The notes: generated from the sequence alone by a model not told the origin. Shown: positions 9,171 to 20,315, numbered from the stretch's first letter. The stretch is DNA of 49,940 nucleotides from Lautropia sp. SCN 69-89 (GCA_001724855.1 MEED01000033.1:1-49940), one strand, 5' to 3'. Numbers and translations are program-made.

Positions 9171-10235
9171 ATGAAGATTGCAGTGCTGGCCGGCGACGGC
9201 ATCGGGCCGGAGATCACCGCGCAGGCGGTGCGCGTGCTGCAGGCGCTGGCCGCCGACGGCCTGTCCGTCGAGCTGGAGTACGCGCCGGTGGGCGGCGCCG
9301 GCTACGACTCGGCCGGCGATCCGCTGCCCGAGGCCACGCTCAAGCTGGCCGGACAGGCCGACGCGATCCTGTTCGGCTCGGTGGGCGGACCGAAATACGA
9401 CACGCTGCCGCGCGCCAAGCGCCCCGAGCAGGGGCTGCTGCGGCTGCGCAAGCATTTCGACCTGTTCGCCAACCTGCGTCCGGCGATCGTCTACCCCGAG
9501 CTCGCGCACGCGTCGACGCTCAAGCCCGAGGTGGTGTCGGGGCTGGACCTGCTGATCCTGCGCGAGCTGACCAGCGACATCTACTTCGGCCAGCCGCGCG
9601 GGGTGCGCACCAACGAGAACGGCGAGCGCGAGGGTTTCGACACGATGCGCTATACCGAAAGCGAGATCCGGCGCATCGCGCAGCTGGCGTTCGAGACCGC
9701 GCGCACGCGCCAGCGGCGGGTGTGCTCTGTCGACAAGGCCAACGTGCTGGAAACCACGCAGTTCTGGCGCGAGGTGGTCACCGAGGTGCACGGCCAGTAC
9801 CGCGATGTCGAGCTCACCCACATGTACGTCGACAACGCGGCGATGCAGTTGGTGCGCAACCCCAGGCAGTTCGATGTCATGGTCACCGGCAACATGTTCG
9901 GCGATATCCTGTCGGATGAAGCGTCGATGCTGACCGGTTCGATCGGCATGTTGCCGTCGGCCTCGCTGAACGCGCGCGGCTTCGGGCTGTACGAGCCGAT
10001 CCACGGTTCGGCGCCCGACATCGCCGGCAGGAATCTCGCCAACCCGCTGGCGACGATCCTGTCGGCGGCGATGCTGCTGCGGCACTCGCTGCACCAGGAG
10101 GCGGCGGCGCAGCGCGTCGAGACGGCGGTGCGCAAGGTGCTGGCGCAGGGCTTCCGCACCGCGGACATCGCCGAGACTGGCAAGCGCACGGTGGGGACGA
10201 AAGAGATGGGCGACGCGGTGCTCGCGGCGCTGTAG
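9171..10235 (+). CDS. leuB: 3-isopropylmalate dehydrogenase
   Basis: NAD-dependent oxidative decarboxylation of 3-isopropylmalate, the third step specific to leucine; 354 residues, full length. The N terminus [15 protein letters not shown] is canonical. The substrate and metal signature [19 protein letters not shown] is intact, as is the NAD region [18 protein letters not shown]. It is followed after 46 bases by asd, a very common order in Burkholderiales. Confidence 0.98.
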   Translation: MKIAVLAGDGIGPEITAQAVRVLQALAADGLSVELEYAPVGGAGYDSAGDPLPEATLKLAGQADAILFGSVGGPKYDTLPRAKRPEQGLLRLRKHFDLFANLRPAIVYPELAHASTLKPEVVSGLDLLILRELTSDIYFGQPRGVRTNENGEREGFDTMRYTESEIRRIAQLAFETARTRQRRVCSVDKANVLETTQFWREVVTEVHGQYRDVELTHMYVDNAAMQLVRNPRQFDVMVTGNMFGDILSDEASMLTGSIGMLPSASLNARGFGLYEPIHGSAPDIAGRNLANPLATILSAAMLLRHSLHQEAAAQRVETAVRKVLAQGFRTADIAETGKRTVGTKEMGDAVLAAL

Positions 10236-10281
10236 GCACGATGCAGCCGGCCGCGGGCGCCGGCGATCTGGGAGCGATGTC

Positions 10282-11403
10282 ATGTTGAAGGTCGGAATGG
10301 TCGGGTGGCGCGGAATGGTCGGTTCCGTGCTGATGCAGCGCATGCGCGAGGAAAACGACTTCGCGCACGTCGAGACGGTGTTCTTCAGCACCTCGAATGC
10401 CGGGGGCGCTGCGCCCGAGGTGGCCAACCTCGGCGAGCGCACACTGCACGGCGCCGGCGACATCGACACGCTGAAGAAGATGGACGTCGTGCTTACCTGC
10501 CAGGGCGGCGACTGGACCAACGAGGTCTATCCGAAGCTTCGCGCCGCCGGCTGGAACGGGCACTGGATCGACGCGGCCTCGGCGCTGCGGATGAAGGACG
10601 ATGCGGTCATCATCCTCGACCCGCTGAACCTGCACGTGATCAAGGACGCGCTGGCGCGCGGCGGGCGCACCTTCGTCGGCGGCAACTGCACGGTCAGCCT
10701 GATGATGATGGGGCTGAACGGCCTGTTCCGCGAGAACCTGGTCGAGTGGATCAGCGCGATGACCTACCAGGCGGCATCGGGGGCCGGCGCCCAGAACATG
10801 CGCGAACTGCTCGCGCAGATGGGCGCCGCGCACGCGGCGGTGGCGCCGCTGCTGGCCGATCCGGCTTCGGCGATCCTCGACATCGACGCGAAGGTCTCGC
10901 AGGCGATGCGTTCGGGCGCGTTCCCGACCGCGAATTTCGGCGTGCCGCTGGCCGGCAGCCTGATTCCCTGGATCGACAAGGACCTCGGCAACGGCACTTC
11001 GCGCGAGGAATGGAAGGGCGACGCCGAGTGCAACAAGATCCTCGGGCTGCCGGCGTCCGGGCCGGGCCACATTCCGATCGAGAGCCTGTGCGTGCGCATC
11101 GGCGCGATGCGCTGCCACAGCCAGGCGCTCACCATCAAGCTGCGCCGCGATGCGCCGCTCGACGAAATCGAGTCGATCGTCGCGTCGGGCAACCAGTGGG
11201 TGAAGCTGGTGCCCAACACACGCGAGGCCAGCATCCGCGAGCTCTCGCCAGTGGCGGTGAACGGCAGCCTCGTGGTGCCGATCGGACGGCTGCGCAAGCT
11301 CTCGCTGGGCGAGGGCTATCTCAGCGCGTTCACCGTGGGCGACCAGTTGCTGTGGGGCGCGGCCGAGCCGCTGCGACGCATGTTGAGGCTGCTGGCATCC
11401 TGA
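10282..11403 (+). CDS. asd: Aspartate-semialdehyde dehydrogenase
   Basis: Converts aspartyl-4-phosphate to aspartate semialdehyde with NADPH, feeding lysine/diaminopimelate, threonine and methionine. It has 373 residues, the length of the Gram-negative class. The N-terminal dinucleotide motif is [11 protein letters not shown], and the catalytic cysteine is C136 in GGNCTVSLM. The substrate-binding region around [20 protein letters not shown] is intact. An imperfect GGCCGA/TCGGCC stem-loop without a T-run lies at 11474-11488 before fimV, so transcription may read through. Confidence 0.98.
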   Translation: MLKVGMVGWRGMVGSVLMQRMREENDFAHVETVFFSTSNAGGAAPEVANLGERTLHGAGDIDTLKKMDVVLTCQGGDWTNEVYPKLRAAGWNGHWIDAASALRMKDDAVIILDPLNLHVIKDALARGGRTFVGGNCTVSLMMMGLNGLFRENLVEWISAMTYQAASGAGAQNMRELLAQMGAAHAAVAPLLADPASAILDIDAKVSQAMRSGAFPTANFGVPLAGSLIPWIDKDLGNGTSREEWKGDAECNKILGLPASGPGHIPIESLCVRIGAMRCHSQALTIKLRRDAPLDEIESIVASGNQWVKLVPNTREASIRELSPVAVNGSLVVPIGRLRKLSLGEGYLSAFTVGDQLLWGAAEPLRRMLRLLAS

Positions 11404-11518
11404 GCGTCTCGCCCGCAGGCGGCCAGATGCCGCCGGATGCCCGTCAGGCGCCGTTCGTCACGTGGCCGCCACAGGCCGAACTTCGGCCACTTCCTAAGCT
11501 TGCGCGGGTAAGTGGCTG

Positions 11519-14518
11519 ATGTTAGCCTCGAAAAATCGCTTTTTGCCACTGGGGACAAGCGTGAAATCGACGCACGTACAACCGGTCGGACGGCGCCGAA
11601 AAGGCACTCCGACGATTCTTGCAGTGGCGATCGCGGCGGCTCTCGCGGGCGCGGTGCCTGCCGCCGACGCGGCGGGGCTGGGGCGGCTCACCGTCCAGTC
11701 GGCCCTGGGTCAACCGTTGCGGGCCGAGGTCGAGGTCACCTCGCTCGGGCTCGACGAACTTGGCTCGCTCAGCGCTCGGCTCGCCTCGCCCGAGGCCTTC
11801 CGGCAGGCGGGGCTCGAGTTCAATCCGGCGCTCGCTGTACTGAAGTTCTCGATCGACCGCCGCCCGGATCGTTCGGCGGTGGTGCGGATCACGTCCGCGC
11901 AGCCGATCAACGAGCCCTTCGTCGACCTGATGGTCGAGTTGAACTGGGCATCGGGCAAGTTCGTCCGCGAATACACCTTCCTGCTCGATCCGCCCGAACT
12001 GCGCATCGGGGCGCGCGGCACTGTCGCCGGTGGGCCGGCCACGCAACAGGTCGTGACGCCCAGTGTCGCGACCACGGGTTCGCCGGTCGCGCAGGCCACT
12101 CCGGCTCCGGCGGCCGCGCCTGCGGCCGCCTCGAGCGCCGCGCCGGCGGCGAGAAGGTCGGCCTCGGGTGCGAGTCCGACCGCTGCAGCGGCGCGTCCGG
12201 CACCGACGTCGACGCAGCCGGCGCCCGGAGCCTCGGGTACGCCGGGTCAGGTCACGACGCATACCGGCGACACGCTGGCGGGGATCGCGGCGCGCGTGAA
12301 GCCCGCCGACGTCTCGCTCGAGCAGGCGATCATCGCGATCTACGAGGCGAACCGGAGCGCGTTCTTCGGCAGTGTCCACCAGATGCTCGCCGGCAAGCAG
12401 CTCGAGATTCCCGGCCACGAAACCATGGCGGCGGTCGATGCGGCGGCTGCGCGCAGCCAGATCCGCGCCGACGCGGCCACCTTTCGCGCGTATCGTGAGC
12501 GGCTGGCTGCCGCGGTGCGGCGCGTCGAGCCGGCGCAGGCCGGCCAGAGCGCTGCCGGCACGATCGCCGGCGTCGAAGAGAAGTCCGCGCCGGCCGCCGC
12601 CGGCGACCAGCTGAAGCTGTCGCGTCCGGGCGAGGCCGGCGGCAAGGCGGCCGGCAAGGGTGCCGGCGCCGCCGGCGCCGCGGTCGGTACCGACAAGGGT
12701 GCAGAAGCGCAGATCGCGCGCGAGGCGGCGCTGCGCGAACAGCAGGAGCGGGTCGCAGCGCTCGAGAAGAATGTCGCCGACCTGCAGAAGCTGGTCGAAT
12801 TGAAGAACCAGCAGCTCGCCGAATTGCAGCGACAAGTCGAGGCGGCTCGCGCGCCGGGCGCCACCGTGGCCGGCAAGGTGGCCGCACCCGAGGCAGGGGC
12901 TGCGGCATCTGCCGCCTCGGGTGTTGCGGCCAGTGGCGCCGCGCCTGCGGCTCCCGCGGCGGGCCAGGCGCCGGCCGGCGCCACCGCGCCCGCTGCCGAA
13001 CCCGCGACGTCGGCCGCCCCTCAGCCTGCGGCGCCTTCGGCTGCGCAGCCGGCCCCGGCGCAAAGCACGGCAGCGCAGTCCGCGCCTGCCGCAACACCGG
13101 CGCCTGCCACGCAGGCCGCGCAGGCTCCGGCCACCACGCCGGCGGCCAAGCCTGCCCCGGCGCCGGCTCCGGTCGAGGAACCCAGCTTCATCGACGACCT
13201 GATCGCCAACCCGCTCACGCTTCCGGGCCTGGGTGCGATCGTTCTCGCGCTCGGCGCTTACGGCATGTACTCGGTGCGCCGGCGCAAGAAGGCCGAGCAG
13301 TTCGACGAAGACAGCCTGGTTGCGGCCGACGCGTTCACCGCGAATTCGCTGTTTGGCTCCACCGGCGGTCAGGCGGTCGATACCAGCAGCAGCCTGTTTG
13401 CCACCAGCACGCGCGACAGCGGCGTCGACGTGCACTCGACCGAGGTCGATCCGATCGCCGAAGCCGAGGTCTATATCGCCTACGGGCGCGAGGCGCAGGC
13501 CGAGGAGATCCTGAAGGAGGCGCTGAAGAAGCAGCCCGAGCGCCAGGCGATCCGGCTCAAGCTGCTCGAGATCCACGCCGGTCGCAAGGATGCGGCAGCG
13601 TTCGGCGCGCTGGCCCAGGAAATGTACGACCAGACCGGTGGGCAGAACGAGGAGTGGCCGAAAGTGGTCACGCTCGGACTGTCGATCGATCCGGCCAATC
13701 CGCTTTACACCGGGCAGGGCGAGGCTGCAGCGGCGCCCGCGGGCGGCTTCCCGGCACCCGCAGCGCCTGTGACGTCGGCTGCTCCTGCGGCGGCCCCCTC
13801 GGCCTCGGGGGCGGCGCTGTCGGGTGCGGCGGGGCTGGCTGCGGCAGCCGCGGGTGCCGCGGCGATCTTCCCGGCCGATCGCATGCTGCCGGGCGACGAG
13901 GCGGCCGTGCACCGCGAAGCCGGTCCCGTTTCGTTCGCCGAGACGGTGCCGATGGACGGCGACGCGTCCGCCGCGCAGGAGATGCCGGCGCTCGACTTCG
14001 ATCTCGATCTCGACACCACGATCGGACGCGCGGCGAGCATGCGCGAGGCGGCCGGCACGCCGGTCGAGGAGGCCGCACTGTCCGAATCCGACCTCGCCCG
14101 CGCGATCGACGGCCGCTTCGAATTGCCGTCGCTCGAGGTGGACGCGGCAGAGGCGCCGCCTGCCGAAGCCCGGCTCTCGACCGCCGCCACGGAGACCGAA
14201 CCGGCGGCTCTGGCCGATCTCGGCGACTTCAAGATCGACCTTCCGGCGCTCGAAGGGCTGGATGAGGGCTCGGCGATCGACGAACGCGCGGTCGCCGGCG
14301 CGATCGGCGATGTGAGCCTCGCGGCCGTCGAAACCGAAGTGGCACCGCCGGTCGAGTCGTCCCGCTGGCAGGAGATGGCCACCAAGCTCGACCTGGCTTC
14401 GGCGTACGAGGAGATCGGCGACAAGGAAGGCGCCCGCGAACTGCTCGAAGAGGTGCTCAAGGGCGGCGACAGCGCACAACAGCAGAAGGCACGTTCGATG
14501 CTCGCGAAGATCGGATAA
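11519..14518 (+). CDS. fimV: FimV-like polar hub protein with LysM and TPR regions
   Basis: A 999-residue inner-membrane hub protein. The N-terminal signal region is followed by the FimV conserved segment (GRLTVQSALGQPLRAEVEV, about residues 53-71; then a long beta-rich stretch to about 165). A LysM-like peptidoglycan-binding domain lies at about 245-300, a coiled coil (EQQERVAALEKNVADLQKLV) at about 404-445, an Ala/Pro-rich linker, and one membrane helix at about 566-585 followed by RRRKKA. The cytoplasmic part has a TPR-like block near 645-720 and the conserved FimV C-terminal domain (ATKLDLASAYEEIGDKEGAR). In Pseudomonas FimV supports type IV pilus assembly and polar organisation; the role here is by homology. 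Confidence 0.92.
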   Translation: MLASKNRFLPLGTSVKSTHVQPVGRRRKGTPTILAVAIAAALAGAVPAADAAGLGRLTVQSALGQPLRAEVEVTSLGLDELGSLSARLASPEAFRQAGLEFNPALAVLKFSIDRRPDRSAVVRITSAQPINEPFVDLMVELNWASGKFVREYTFLLDPPELRIGARGTVAGGPATQQVVTPSVATTGSPVAQATPAPAAAPAAASSAAPAARRSASGASPTAAAARPAPTSTQPAPGASGTPGQVTTHTGDTLAGIAARVKPADVSLEQAIIAIYEANRSAFFGSVHQMLAGKQLEIPGHETMAAVDAAAARSQIRADAATFRAYRERLAAAVRRVEPAQAGQSAAGTIAGVEEKSAPAAAGDQLKLSRPGEAGGKAAGKGAGAAGAAVGTDKGAEAQIAREAALREQQERVAALEKNVADLQKLVELKNQQLAELQRQVEAARAPGATVAGKVAAPEAGAAASAASGVAASGAAPAAPAAGQAPAGATAPAAEPATSAAPQPAAPSAAQPAPAQSTAAQSAPAATPAPATQAAQAPATTPAAKPAPAPAPVEEPSFIDDLIANPLTLPGLGAIVLALGAYGMYSVRRRKKAEQFDEDSLVAADAFTANSLFGSTGGQAVDTSSSLFATSTRDSGVDVHSTEVDPIAEAEVYIAYGREAQAEEILKEALKKQPERQAIRLKLLEIHAGRKDAAAFGALAQEMYDQTGGQNEEWPKVVTLGLSIDPANPLYTGQGEAAAAPAGGFPAPAAPVTSAAPAAAPSASGAALSGAAGLAAAAAGAAAIFPADRMLPGDEAAVHREAGPVSFAETVPMDGDASAAQEMPALDFDLDLDTTIGRAASMREAAGTPVEEAALSESDLARAIDGRFELPSLEVDAAEAPPAEARLSTAATETEPAALADLGDFKIDLPALEGLDEGSAIDERAVAGAIGDVSLAAVETEVAPPVESSRWQEMATKLDLASAYEEIGDKEGARELLEEVLKGGDSAQQQKARSMLAKIG

Positions 14519-14540
14519 GTTCCCGAAAAGCGCAGTGCCT

Positions 14541-14570
14541 GGGGAAGCCTCGGCTTCCCCTTTTTTGTTT
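14541..14570 (+). terminator. Rho-independent terminator after fimV
   Basis: GGGGAAGC-CTCG-GCTTCCCC is a perfect 8-bp stem with a 4-base loop, immediately followed by TTTTTTG. It lies 23 bases after the fimV stop and ends 8 bases before the truA start, so truA and the trp genes probably have their own promoter or rely on read-through. Confidence 0.92.
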
Positions 14571-14577
14571 CCATCCG

Positions 14578-15366
14578 ATGGCCAGGTTCGCCCTCACGCT
14601 CGCCTACGACGGCAGCCATTTCAACGGCTGGCAGACCCAGCCCGGCGGCGAGGCCGCGCAGGACGTGCTGGAGCGCGCACTCGCGGAGATCGCCGGGCAC
14701 CCGGTCGGCACGATCTGCGCCGGCCGCACCGACGCCGGCGTGCATGCGATGCGCCAGGTGGTGCACTTCGACAGCGATGCCGCGCGGCCGCTGTCGGCGT
14801 GGGTGCGCGGGGTGAACTCGCACCTGCCCGAGGGGCTCGCGGTGCGCAGTGCCACGCTGGTGGACGGCGACTTCCATGCGCGCTACGGCGCGCTGCGCAG
14901 GCGCTATCGATACCTGCTGTACCGCTCGCCGGTGCGTCATCCGCTGCTCGCGCGCCGCGCCGGCTGGACCTTCCGCGACCCCGACGTCGGACGCATGCGC
15001 GAGGCCGCGGCGCTGGTGGTGGGCGAGCACGACTTCTCCGCGTTCCGCTCGGCGCAGTGCCAGGCAGCCTCGCCGGTGCGCAGGCTGGAGGAACTGTCGC
15101 TCGACGAGCGCGGCCCTCTGGTCGTCTTCACCTTCACCGCCAACGCGTTCCTTCATCACATGATCCGCAACCTGATGGGCGCGCTGCTTGCGGTGGGCGA
15201 GGGGCGCCATCCACCCCAGTGGATCGAGCAAGTACTGGCCGGACGCGATCGTCGCCACGCACCGGCGACTTTCGCGCCCGACGGCCTGTATCTCGACGGC
15301 GCGCAGTACGACGCACGCTACGGCGTGCCCTCCTGGGGCGACGAGCTGCTCGACTGGCTGGCATGA
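14578..15366 (+). CDS. truA: tRNA pseudouridine(38-40) synthase
   Basis: Modifies uridines 38-40 in the anticodon arm of many tRNAs. It has 262 residues, normal for the family. The N terminus [18 protein letters not shown] is canonical, and the catalytic aspartate is D52 in [29 protein letters not shown] near the C terminus is also diagnostic. The start ATG is only 8 bases downstream of the fimV terminator T-run, so it may be translated from a very short leader. It is followed by trpF after 86 bases. Confidence 0.97.
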   Translation: MARFALTLAYDGSHFNGWQTQPGGEAAQDVLERALAEIAGHPVGTICAGRTDAGVHAMRQVVHFDSDAARPLSAWVRGVNSHLPEGLAVRSATLVDGDFHARYGALRRRYRYLLYRSPVRHPLLARRAGWTFRDPDVGRMREAAALVVGEHDFSAFRSAQCQAASPVRRLEELSLDERGPLVVFTFTANAFLHHMIRNLMGALLAVGEGRHPPQWIEQVLAGRDRRHAPATFAPDGLYLDGAQYDARYGVPSWGDELLDWLA

Positions 15367-15452
15367 GCGGCGCAGGCAAGGCTCGGGGCTACGGACTGCG
15401 CGGAGACGCGGACCTTCGCGCGACCGGCGCGGCCGCGGCTACACTGCCGCCG

Positions 15453-16115
15453 ATGCGAACACGGATCAAGTTCTGCGGCCTGGTTCGCGCCGACGACGTC
15501 CGCACCGCCGCGGCGCTCGGCGTGGACGCGGTCGGTTTCGTCTTCTATCCGAAGAGTCCCAGGGCGCTCGGGGTCGCGCAGGCCGCCGGCCTGCGCCGGC
15601 TGATGCCGTCGTGGGTGGCCGCGGTGGGGCTCTTCGTGAACGCGCCCGAGGGCGAAATTCGCCGCGTGGCCGGCGCAGTCGGGCTCGACGTGATTCAGTT
15701 CCATGGCGACGAGGACCCGCTCACCTGCGAGAACGAGCGCCCGGCAGGGCTGTCGTACTGGCGTGCCATCCGGATGGGCGAGGGGGTCGATTTGATAGAA
15801 TCGTTCGATCGCTACGCCAGCGCCGAGGCATTGCTGCTCGATTCGCACAGCCCCGGCTACGGCGGCAGCGGCGCAGGTTTCGACTGGTCGCGGGTGCCGC
15901 GCGAACGTTCGCTGCCGATCGTGCTGTCGGGGGGTCTCGCGCCGGAGAACGTCGCGGCGGCGATCGCGCAGTTGCAGCCGACGATGGTCGACGTGTCGAC
16001 GGGCATCCAGGTCGGGGGGCCGAAACCCGACCCGCGCGCGAAGTCGCGCGAACGCATGGAACGGTTCGTCGCAGAGGTGCTGCGGGCCGACTCGGCACGA
16101 CAGGATTCACGATGA
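15453..16115 (+). CDS. trpF: Phosphoribosylanthranilate isomerase
   Basis: Amadori rearrangement of phosphoribosylanthranilate in tryptophan synthesis; a TIM barrel of 220 residues. The N-terminal [10 protein letters not shown] carries the catalytic cysteine (C8 in KFCG), and VIQFHGDED and [10 protein letters not shown] are family signatures. The start ATG 15453 gives [10 protein letters not shown], the usual N terminus; the open frame upstream overlaps truA and has no homology. It overlaps trpB by 4 bases (ATGA), so trpF-trpB-trpA-accD are translationally coupled. Confidence 0.96.
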   Translation: MRTRIKFCGLVRADDVRTAAALGVDAVGFVFYPKSPRALGVAQAAGLRRLMPSWVAAVGLFVNAPEGEIRRVAGAVGLDVIQFHGDEDPLTCENERPAGLSYWRAIRMGEGVDLIESFDRYASAEALLLDSHSPGYGGSGAGFDWSRVPRERSLPIVLSGGLAPENVAAAIAQLQPTMVDVSTGIQVGGPKPDPRAKSRERMERFVAEVLRADSARQDSR

Positions 16116-17311
16116 AGCCGTACGACCTACCGGATGCCCGGGGCCACTTCGGTCCCTATGGCGGCATCTTCGTTGCAGAGACCCTCGTGCACGCGCTCGA
16201 GGAACTGCGCCTCGCCTACGAGCATTACCGCAACGACCCGGAGTTCGTCGCCGAGTTCGACTACGAACTCGCGCACTTCGTCGGCCGGCCCAGTCCGGTC
16301 TACCACGCGAAGCGCTGGTCGGAAATGCTCGGCGGCGCGCAGATCTGGTTCAAGCGCGAAGACCTGAACCACACCGGCGCGCACAAGATCAACAACACCA
16401 TCGGCCAGGCGCTGCTCGCCAGGCGGATGGGCAAGCCGCGCGTCATCGCCGAAACGGGCGCCGGCCAGCACGGCGTGGCCACCGCGACGGTGGCGGCACG
16501 CTACGGGATGAAGTGCGTCGTCTACATGGGCTCGGAAGACGTCGCACGACAGGCGCAGAACGTCTACCGGATGAAGCTGCTGGGCGCCGAGGTGGTGCCG
16601 GTCGATTCCGGCTCGAAGACGCTGAAGGACGCGCTGAACGAGGCGATGCGCGACTGGGTCACCCACGTCGAGGACACCTTCTACATCATCGGCACGGTCG
16701 CCGGCCCGCATCCGTACCCGATGATGGTGCGCGACTTCCAGTCGGTGATCGGCAACGAGTGCAAGCGGCAGATGCCGGTCGATGCCGGCCGCCAGCCCGA
16801 CTACGTGGTCGCCTGCGTGGGCGGCGGCTCGAACGCGATCGGCATCTTCCATCCGTACATCGACATGCCCGGGGTGCAGCTGGTCGGCGTGGAGGCGGGC
16901 GGCGAGGGGCTGGCCACCGGCCGGCACGCGGCTTCGCTCACCGCCGGCACGCCGGGCGTGCTGCACGGCAACCGCACCTACCTGCTGCAGGACGAAAACG
17001 GGCAGATCATCGACACGCATTCGGTCTCGGCCGGGCTCGACTATCCCGGCGTCGGTCCCGAGCACGCGTGGTTGAAGGACACGGGGCGCGCGAGCTACGA
17101 AGTGGTCGACGATGCCGAGACGCTGAAGGCGTTCCACGACTGCTGCCGCATCGAGGGCATCATCCCGGCCCTCGAATCGAGCCACGCGCTCGCCTGCGCG
17201 GCGCGCCTCGCGCCCACGCTCGCGAAAGACCGCATCATCCTGGTGAACCTCTCGGGACGCGGCGACAAGGACATGCATACGGTCGCGCAACGCGCGGGGA
17301 TGCGCTTCTGA
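16112..17311 (+). CDS. trpB: Tryptophan synthase beta chain
   Basis: PLP enzyme condensing indole with serine; works as an alpha2-beta2 complex with TrpA through an indole tunnel. It has 399 residues, full length. The PLP lysine is K92 in [17 protein letters not shown] binds the PLP phosphate; [10 protein letters not shown] and [11 protein letters not shown] are intact. It overlaps trpF by 4 bases and trpA by 1 base (TGATG). Confidence 0.98.
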   Translation: MKPYDLPDARGHFGPYGGIFVAETLVHALEELRLAYEHYRNDPEFVAEFDYELAHFVGRPSPVYHAKRWSEMLGGAQIWFKREDLNHTGAHKINNTIGQALLARRMGKPRVIAETGAGQHGVATATVAARYGMKCVVYMGSEDVARQAQNVYRMKLLGAEVVPVDSGSKTLKDALNEAMRDWVTHVEDTFYIIGTVAGPHPYPMMVRDFQSVIGNECKRQMPVDAGRQPDYVVACVGGGSNAIGIFHPYIDMPGVQLVGVEAGGEGLATGRHAASLTAGTPGVLHGNRTYLLQDENGQIIDTHSVSAGLDYPGVGPEHAWLKDTGRASYEVVDDAETLKAFHDCCRIEGIIPALESSHALACAARLAPTLAKDRIILVNLSGRGDKDMHTVAQRAGMRF

Positions 17312-18129
17312 TGTCGCGGCTCGCGGCCACGTTCGAGCGGCTTTCCGCGGCGGGCCGCAAGGCCCTGATTCCCTACGTCACCTCGGGCTTCCCGGAGCCC
17401 GGGCTCACCGTGCCGATCATGCATGCGCTGGTGGCGGGCGGTGCCGACGCGATCGAGCTCGGCGTGCCGTTCTCCGATCCGATGGCCGACGGCCCGGTGA
17501 TCCAGCACGCCAACGAGCGGGCGCTCTCGCTCGGCGTGGGCATGCGCGACGTGCTCGGCTTCGTGCGCGAGTTCCGCAGTCGCGATGACGCCACTCCGGT
17601 GGTGCTCATGGGCTACGCCAATCCGGTCGAGCGCATGGGCGTGGAGCGCTTCCTCGACGAGGCGGCGCAGGCCGGCGTGGACGGGGTGATCGTCGTCGAC
17701 TATCCGCCCGAGGAGTCCGGGACGTTCGCGGCCGCGGCGCGCGCGCGCACGATCGACCCGATCTTCCTGCTCGCGCCCACCACGACCGAAGAGCGCGTCG
17801 GGCGCGTGCTGGCGATCGCCAGCGGCTACGTCTACTACGTGTCGCTCAAGGGGATCACCGGCGGCAAGATCGACACCGCCGACGTCGTGCGCCGCGTCGG
17901 CGCGATCCGCCGTCGCACCGCGCTGCCGGTGGGGGTGGGCTTCGGGATCCGCGACGGCGCCACTGCGCGCGCGGTGGCCCAGGCCGCCGACGCGGTGATT
18001 ATCGGCACCCGCACCATCCAGTTGCTCGAAGACGGGCCCGCGGGCGAAGCGCCCGCGCGCGCCCGCGCGTTCATGGCCGAGATTCGCGCCGCCCTCGACG
18101 GCGCGCCACATCCGGAGGTGACTGCATGA
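17311..18129 (+). CDS. trpA: Tryptophan synthase alpha chain
   Basis: Cleaves indole-3-glycerol phosphate to indole, which passes to TrpB; a TIM barrel of 272 residues. The catalytic glutamate lies in [19 protein letters not shown] and the aspartate in [26 protein letters not shown] forms the phosphate site. It has no internal losses when read against the family pattern. It overlaps accD by 4 bases (ATGA). The first trp-pathway genes (trpE, G, D, C) are not in this window, as expected for beta-proteobacteria with a split pathway. Confidence 0.98.
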   Translation: MSRLAATFERLSAAGRKALIPYVTSGFPEPGLTVPIMHALVAGGADAIELGVPFSDPMADGPVIQHANERALSLGVGMRDVLGFVREFRSRDDATPVVLMGYANPVERMGVERFLDEAAQAGVDGVIVVDYPPEESGTFAAAARARTIDPIFLLAPTTTEERVGRVLAIASGYVYYVSLKGITGGKIDTADVVRRVGAIRRRTALPVGVGFGIRDGATARAVAQAADAVIIGTRTIQLLEDGPAGEAPARARAFMAEIRAALDGAPHPEVTA

Positions 18130-18947
18130 CCTGGCTCGACAAGCTGCTGCCCCCGCGCGTCAAGCGATCGCCTGCCGGCGGCAAGAAGGTTCCCGAGGGC
18201 GTCTGGGTCAAGTGCCCGTCGTGCGACGCGGTGCTCTATTCGGCCGACCTCGAGGCCAACCTGAACGTCTGCCCGAAGTGCACGCACCACATGCGGGTGT
18301 CGTCGCGCAAGCGGCTCGACCTGCTGCTCGACGCCGAAGGACGCTACGAGATCGGCCACGAGGTGCTGCCGGTCGATGCGCTGAAGTTCAAGGACAGCCG
18401 CAAGTATCCCGACCGCCTGCAGGAGGCGATCGACGACACCGGCGAGACCGATGCACTGGTGGTGATGGGCGGGGCGATCCGCACGATCCCGGTGGTCGTG
18501 GCCTGCTTCGAGTTCGACTTCATGGGCGGCTCGATGGGGTCGGTGGTCGGCGAGCGCTTCGCGCGCGGCGTGCAGGGCGCGATCGAGCAGAAGGTGCCGT
18601 TCGTGTCGATCGCCGCCTCCGGCGGCGCGCGGATGCAGGAGGGCCTGCTGTCGCTGATGCAGATGGCCAAGACCACCGCGATGCTCACGAAGCTCTCGGA
18701 AAAGCGCCTGCCGTATGTCTCGGTGCTCACCGACCCGACGATGGGCGGCGTGGCGCTGATCGGCTTTGCCGGCCCGCGCGTGATCGAACAGACCGTGCGC
18801 GAGAAGCTGCCCGAAGGCTTCCAGCGTGCCGAGTTCCTGCTGGAGAAGGGTGCGATCGACATGATCGTCGACCGGCGGGCGATGCGCGACGAGATCGCGC
18901 GGCTGCTCGCGCTGCTGCTCAGGCAGTCGAGCGAAGCCGTCTCCTGA
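18126..18947 (+). CDS. accD: Acetyl-CoA carboxylase carboxyltransferase beta subunit, with apparent internal deletion
   Basis: AccD with AccA transfers the carboxyl group from biotin to acetyl-CoA, making malonyl-CoA. The zinc ribbon (CPSC...CPKC, about residues 35-57) and the crotonase-fold core ([22 protein letters not shown]) are present. At residues 206-211 the sequence goes from MGGV straight into [10 protein letters not shown]. The family has about 16 more residues there (pattern SASF..GD...AEPK), which carry part of the CoA/oxyanion region. The junction is at 18752/18753 and keeps the frame, so the protein is 273 residues instead of about 290. It may be non-functional, or the sequence may be wrong here. 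In the beta-proteobacterial trpA-accD-folC order. Confidence 0.93.
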   Translation: MTWLDKLLPPRVKRSPAGGKKVPEGVWVKCPSCDAVLYSADLEANLNVCPKCTHHMRVSSRKRLDLLLDAEGRYEIGHEVLPVDALKFKDSRKYPDRLQEAIDDTGETDALVVMGGAIRTIPVVVACFEFDFMGGSMGSVVGERFARGVQGAIEQKVPFVSIAASGGARMQEGLLSLMQMAKTTAMLTKLSEKRLPYVSVLTDPTMGGVALIGFAGPRVIEQTVREKLPEGFQRAEFLLEKGAIDMIVDRRAMRDEIARLLALLLRQSSEAVS

Positions 18948-18954
18948 ATCCCCG

Positions 18955-20241
18955 ATGAGCGCTGCCGACTCGCCAGCGCTGCGCGACTGGCTGGGCCGCA
19001 TCGAGCGGCTGCACCCGAAGACGATCGAGCTCGGGCTCGAGCGGGTGCGCGAAGTCGCCTCGCGCCTCGCGCTGTCGTTCGCCTGCCCGGTGATCACCGT
19101 GGGCGGCACCAACGGCAAGGGCTCGACCTGCGCAATGCTCGAGTCGATCCTGCTCGCCGCAGGCTACCGCGTCGGGCTCTACACCTCGCCGCACCTGGTG
19201 CGCTTCGCCGAGCGCGCCCGCATCGGCGGTGCGCCGGTGGACGATGCGGAACTGGTCGCGCAGTTCGAGGCGGTCGAGGCCGCGCGCGGCGCGGTCGCGC
19301 TCACCTGGTTCGAGTTCACCACGCTCGCGGTGCTGCGGCTGTTCGCGCAGCGCGCGCTCGATGCGGTGATCCTCGAGGTGGGGCTGGGCGGGCGGCTCGA
19401 CGCGGTGAACCTGGTCGATGCCGACTGCGCGATCGTCACCAGCGTCGACATCGATCACACCGAGTACCTGGGCGACAGCCGCGAGCGCATCGGCTGGGAG
19501 AAGGCGCACATCTTCCGTCCCGGCCGCCCGGCGATCTGCAGCGATCCGTCGCCGCCGGCGGCGCTGGTCGACCACGCGAACTCGATCGGCGCCGACCTCT
19601 GGCTGCACGGGCGCGACTTCAACCACAGCGGCGATCGCCAGCAATGGGCCTACGGCGGGCGCGCGCAGCGTCGCAGCGGACTGGCGTACCCGGCGCTGCG
19701 CGGGGCCAACCAGTTGCAGAATGCCGCCGGCGCGCTCGCCGCGCTCGAGGCGCTGCGCGAGCGGCTGCCGGTGCAGCAGCAGGCGGTGCGGGAGGGGCTG
19801 GCGACCGTGTCGCTCGCGGGGCGCTTCCAGGTGCTGCCGGGACAGCCGGTGGTCGTCCTCGACGTCGCGCACAACCCGCACGCGGCCGCGCACCTGGCGA
19901 TCAACCTCGACGCGATGGGCGGTTTCAGGCGCACCTTCGCGGTCTTCGGCGTGATGCGCGACAAGGACGTCGACGGCGTGATCGCCGCGCTGAAGCACCG
20001 CGTCGACCACTGGCTGGCGGTCGACCTGCCGGGCCCGCGCGCGGCCAGCGCGGAGTGGATCGCCGCGCGGCTCGAAGCGGCCGGCATCGCGCGCGACGGC
20101 GCGAAGACGAGCATCGAGCGCTACCCCGATCCGTCTTCGGCGCTCGCTGCGGCGCGGGAGCGCGCGAGCGCCAATGATAGAATCGTCGCCTTCGGATCCT
20201 TCCTCACCGTCGCCGACATCCTTGCTGCCCGTGCCGCGTAG
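18955..20241 (+). CDS. folC: Dihydrofolate/folylpolyglutamate synthase
   Basis: Mur-ligase-family enzyme adding glutamate to dihydropteroate and to folates; 428 residues, full length. The ATP P-loop is ITVGGTNGKGST (about 42-53). LYTSPHLVRFAER is the folate-loop signature and ILEVGLGGRLDAVN the Mg/ATP site. VVLDVAHNPHAA begins the C-terminal domain. It starts 7 bases after the accD stop, within the same operon. Confidence 0.97.
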   Translation: MSAADSPALRDWLGRIERLHPKTIELGLERVREVASRLALSFACPVITVGGTNGKGSTCAMLESILLAAGYRVGLYTSPHLVRFAERARIGGAPVDDAELVAQFEAVEAARGAVALTWFEFTTLAVLRLFAQRALDAVILEVGLGGRLDAVNLVDADCAIVTSVDIDHTEYLGDSRERIGWEKAHIFRPGRPAICSDPSPPAALVDHANSIGADLWLHGRDFNHSGDRQQWAYGGRAQRRSGLAYPALRGANQLQNAAGALAALEALRERLPVQQQAVREGLATVSLAGRFQVLPGQPVVVLDVAHNPHAAAHLAINLDAMGGFRRTFAVFGVMRDKDVDGVIAALKHRVDHWLAVDLPGPRAASAEWIAARLEAAGIARDGAKTSIERYPDPSSALAAARERASANDRIVAFGSFLTVADILAARAA

Positions 20242-20315
20242 CGTCTGCATCCAGGGCTCCCGCTCCGATTCGCGCGCCGCCGCGTGCGCGCCGGGTTCGG
20301 CGATCACGGGTGTCC

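Noticed and set aside
11522-14479. 985-codon open frame opposite fimV
   Set aside because: Arg/Gly-rich shadow with no domains; FimV on the plus strand is clear.
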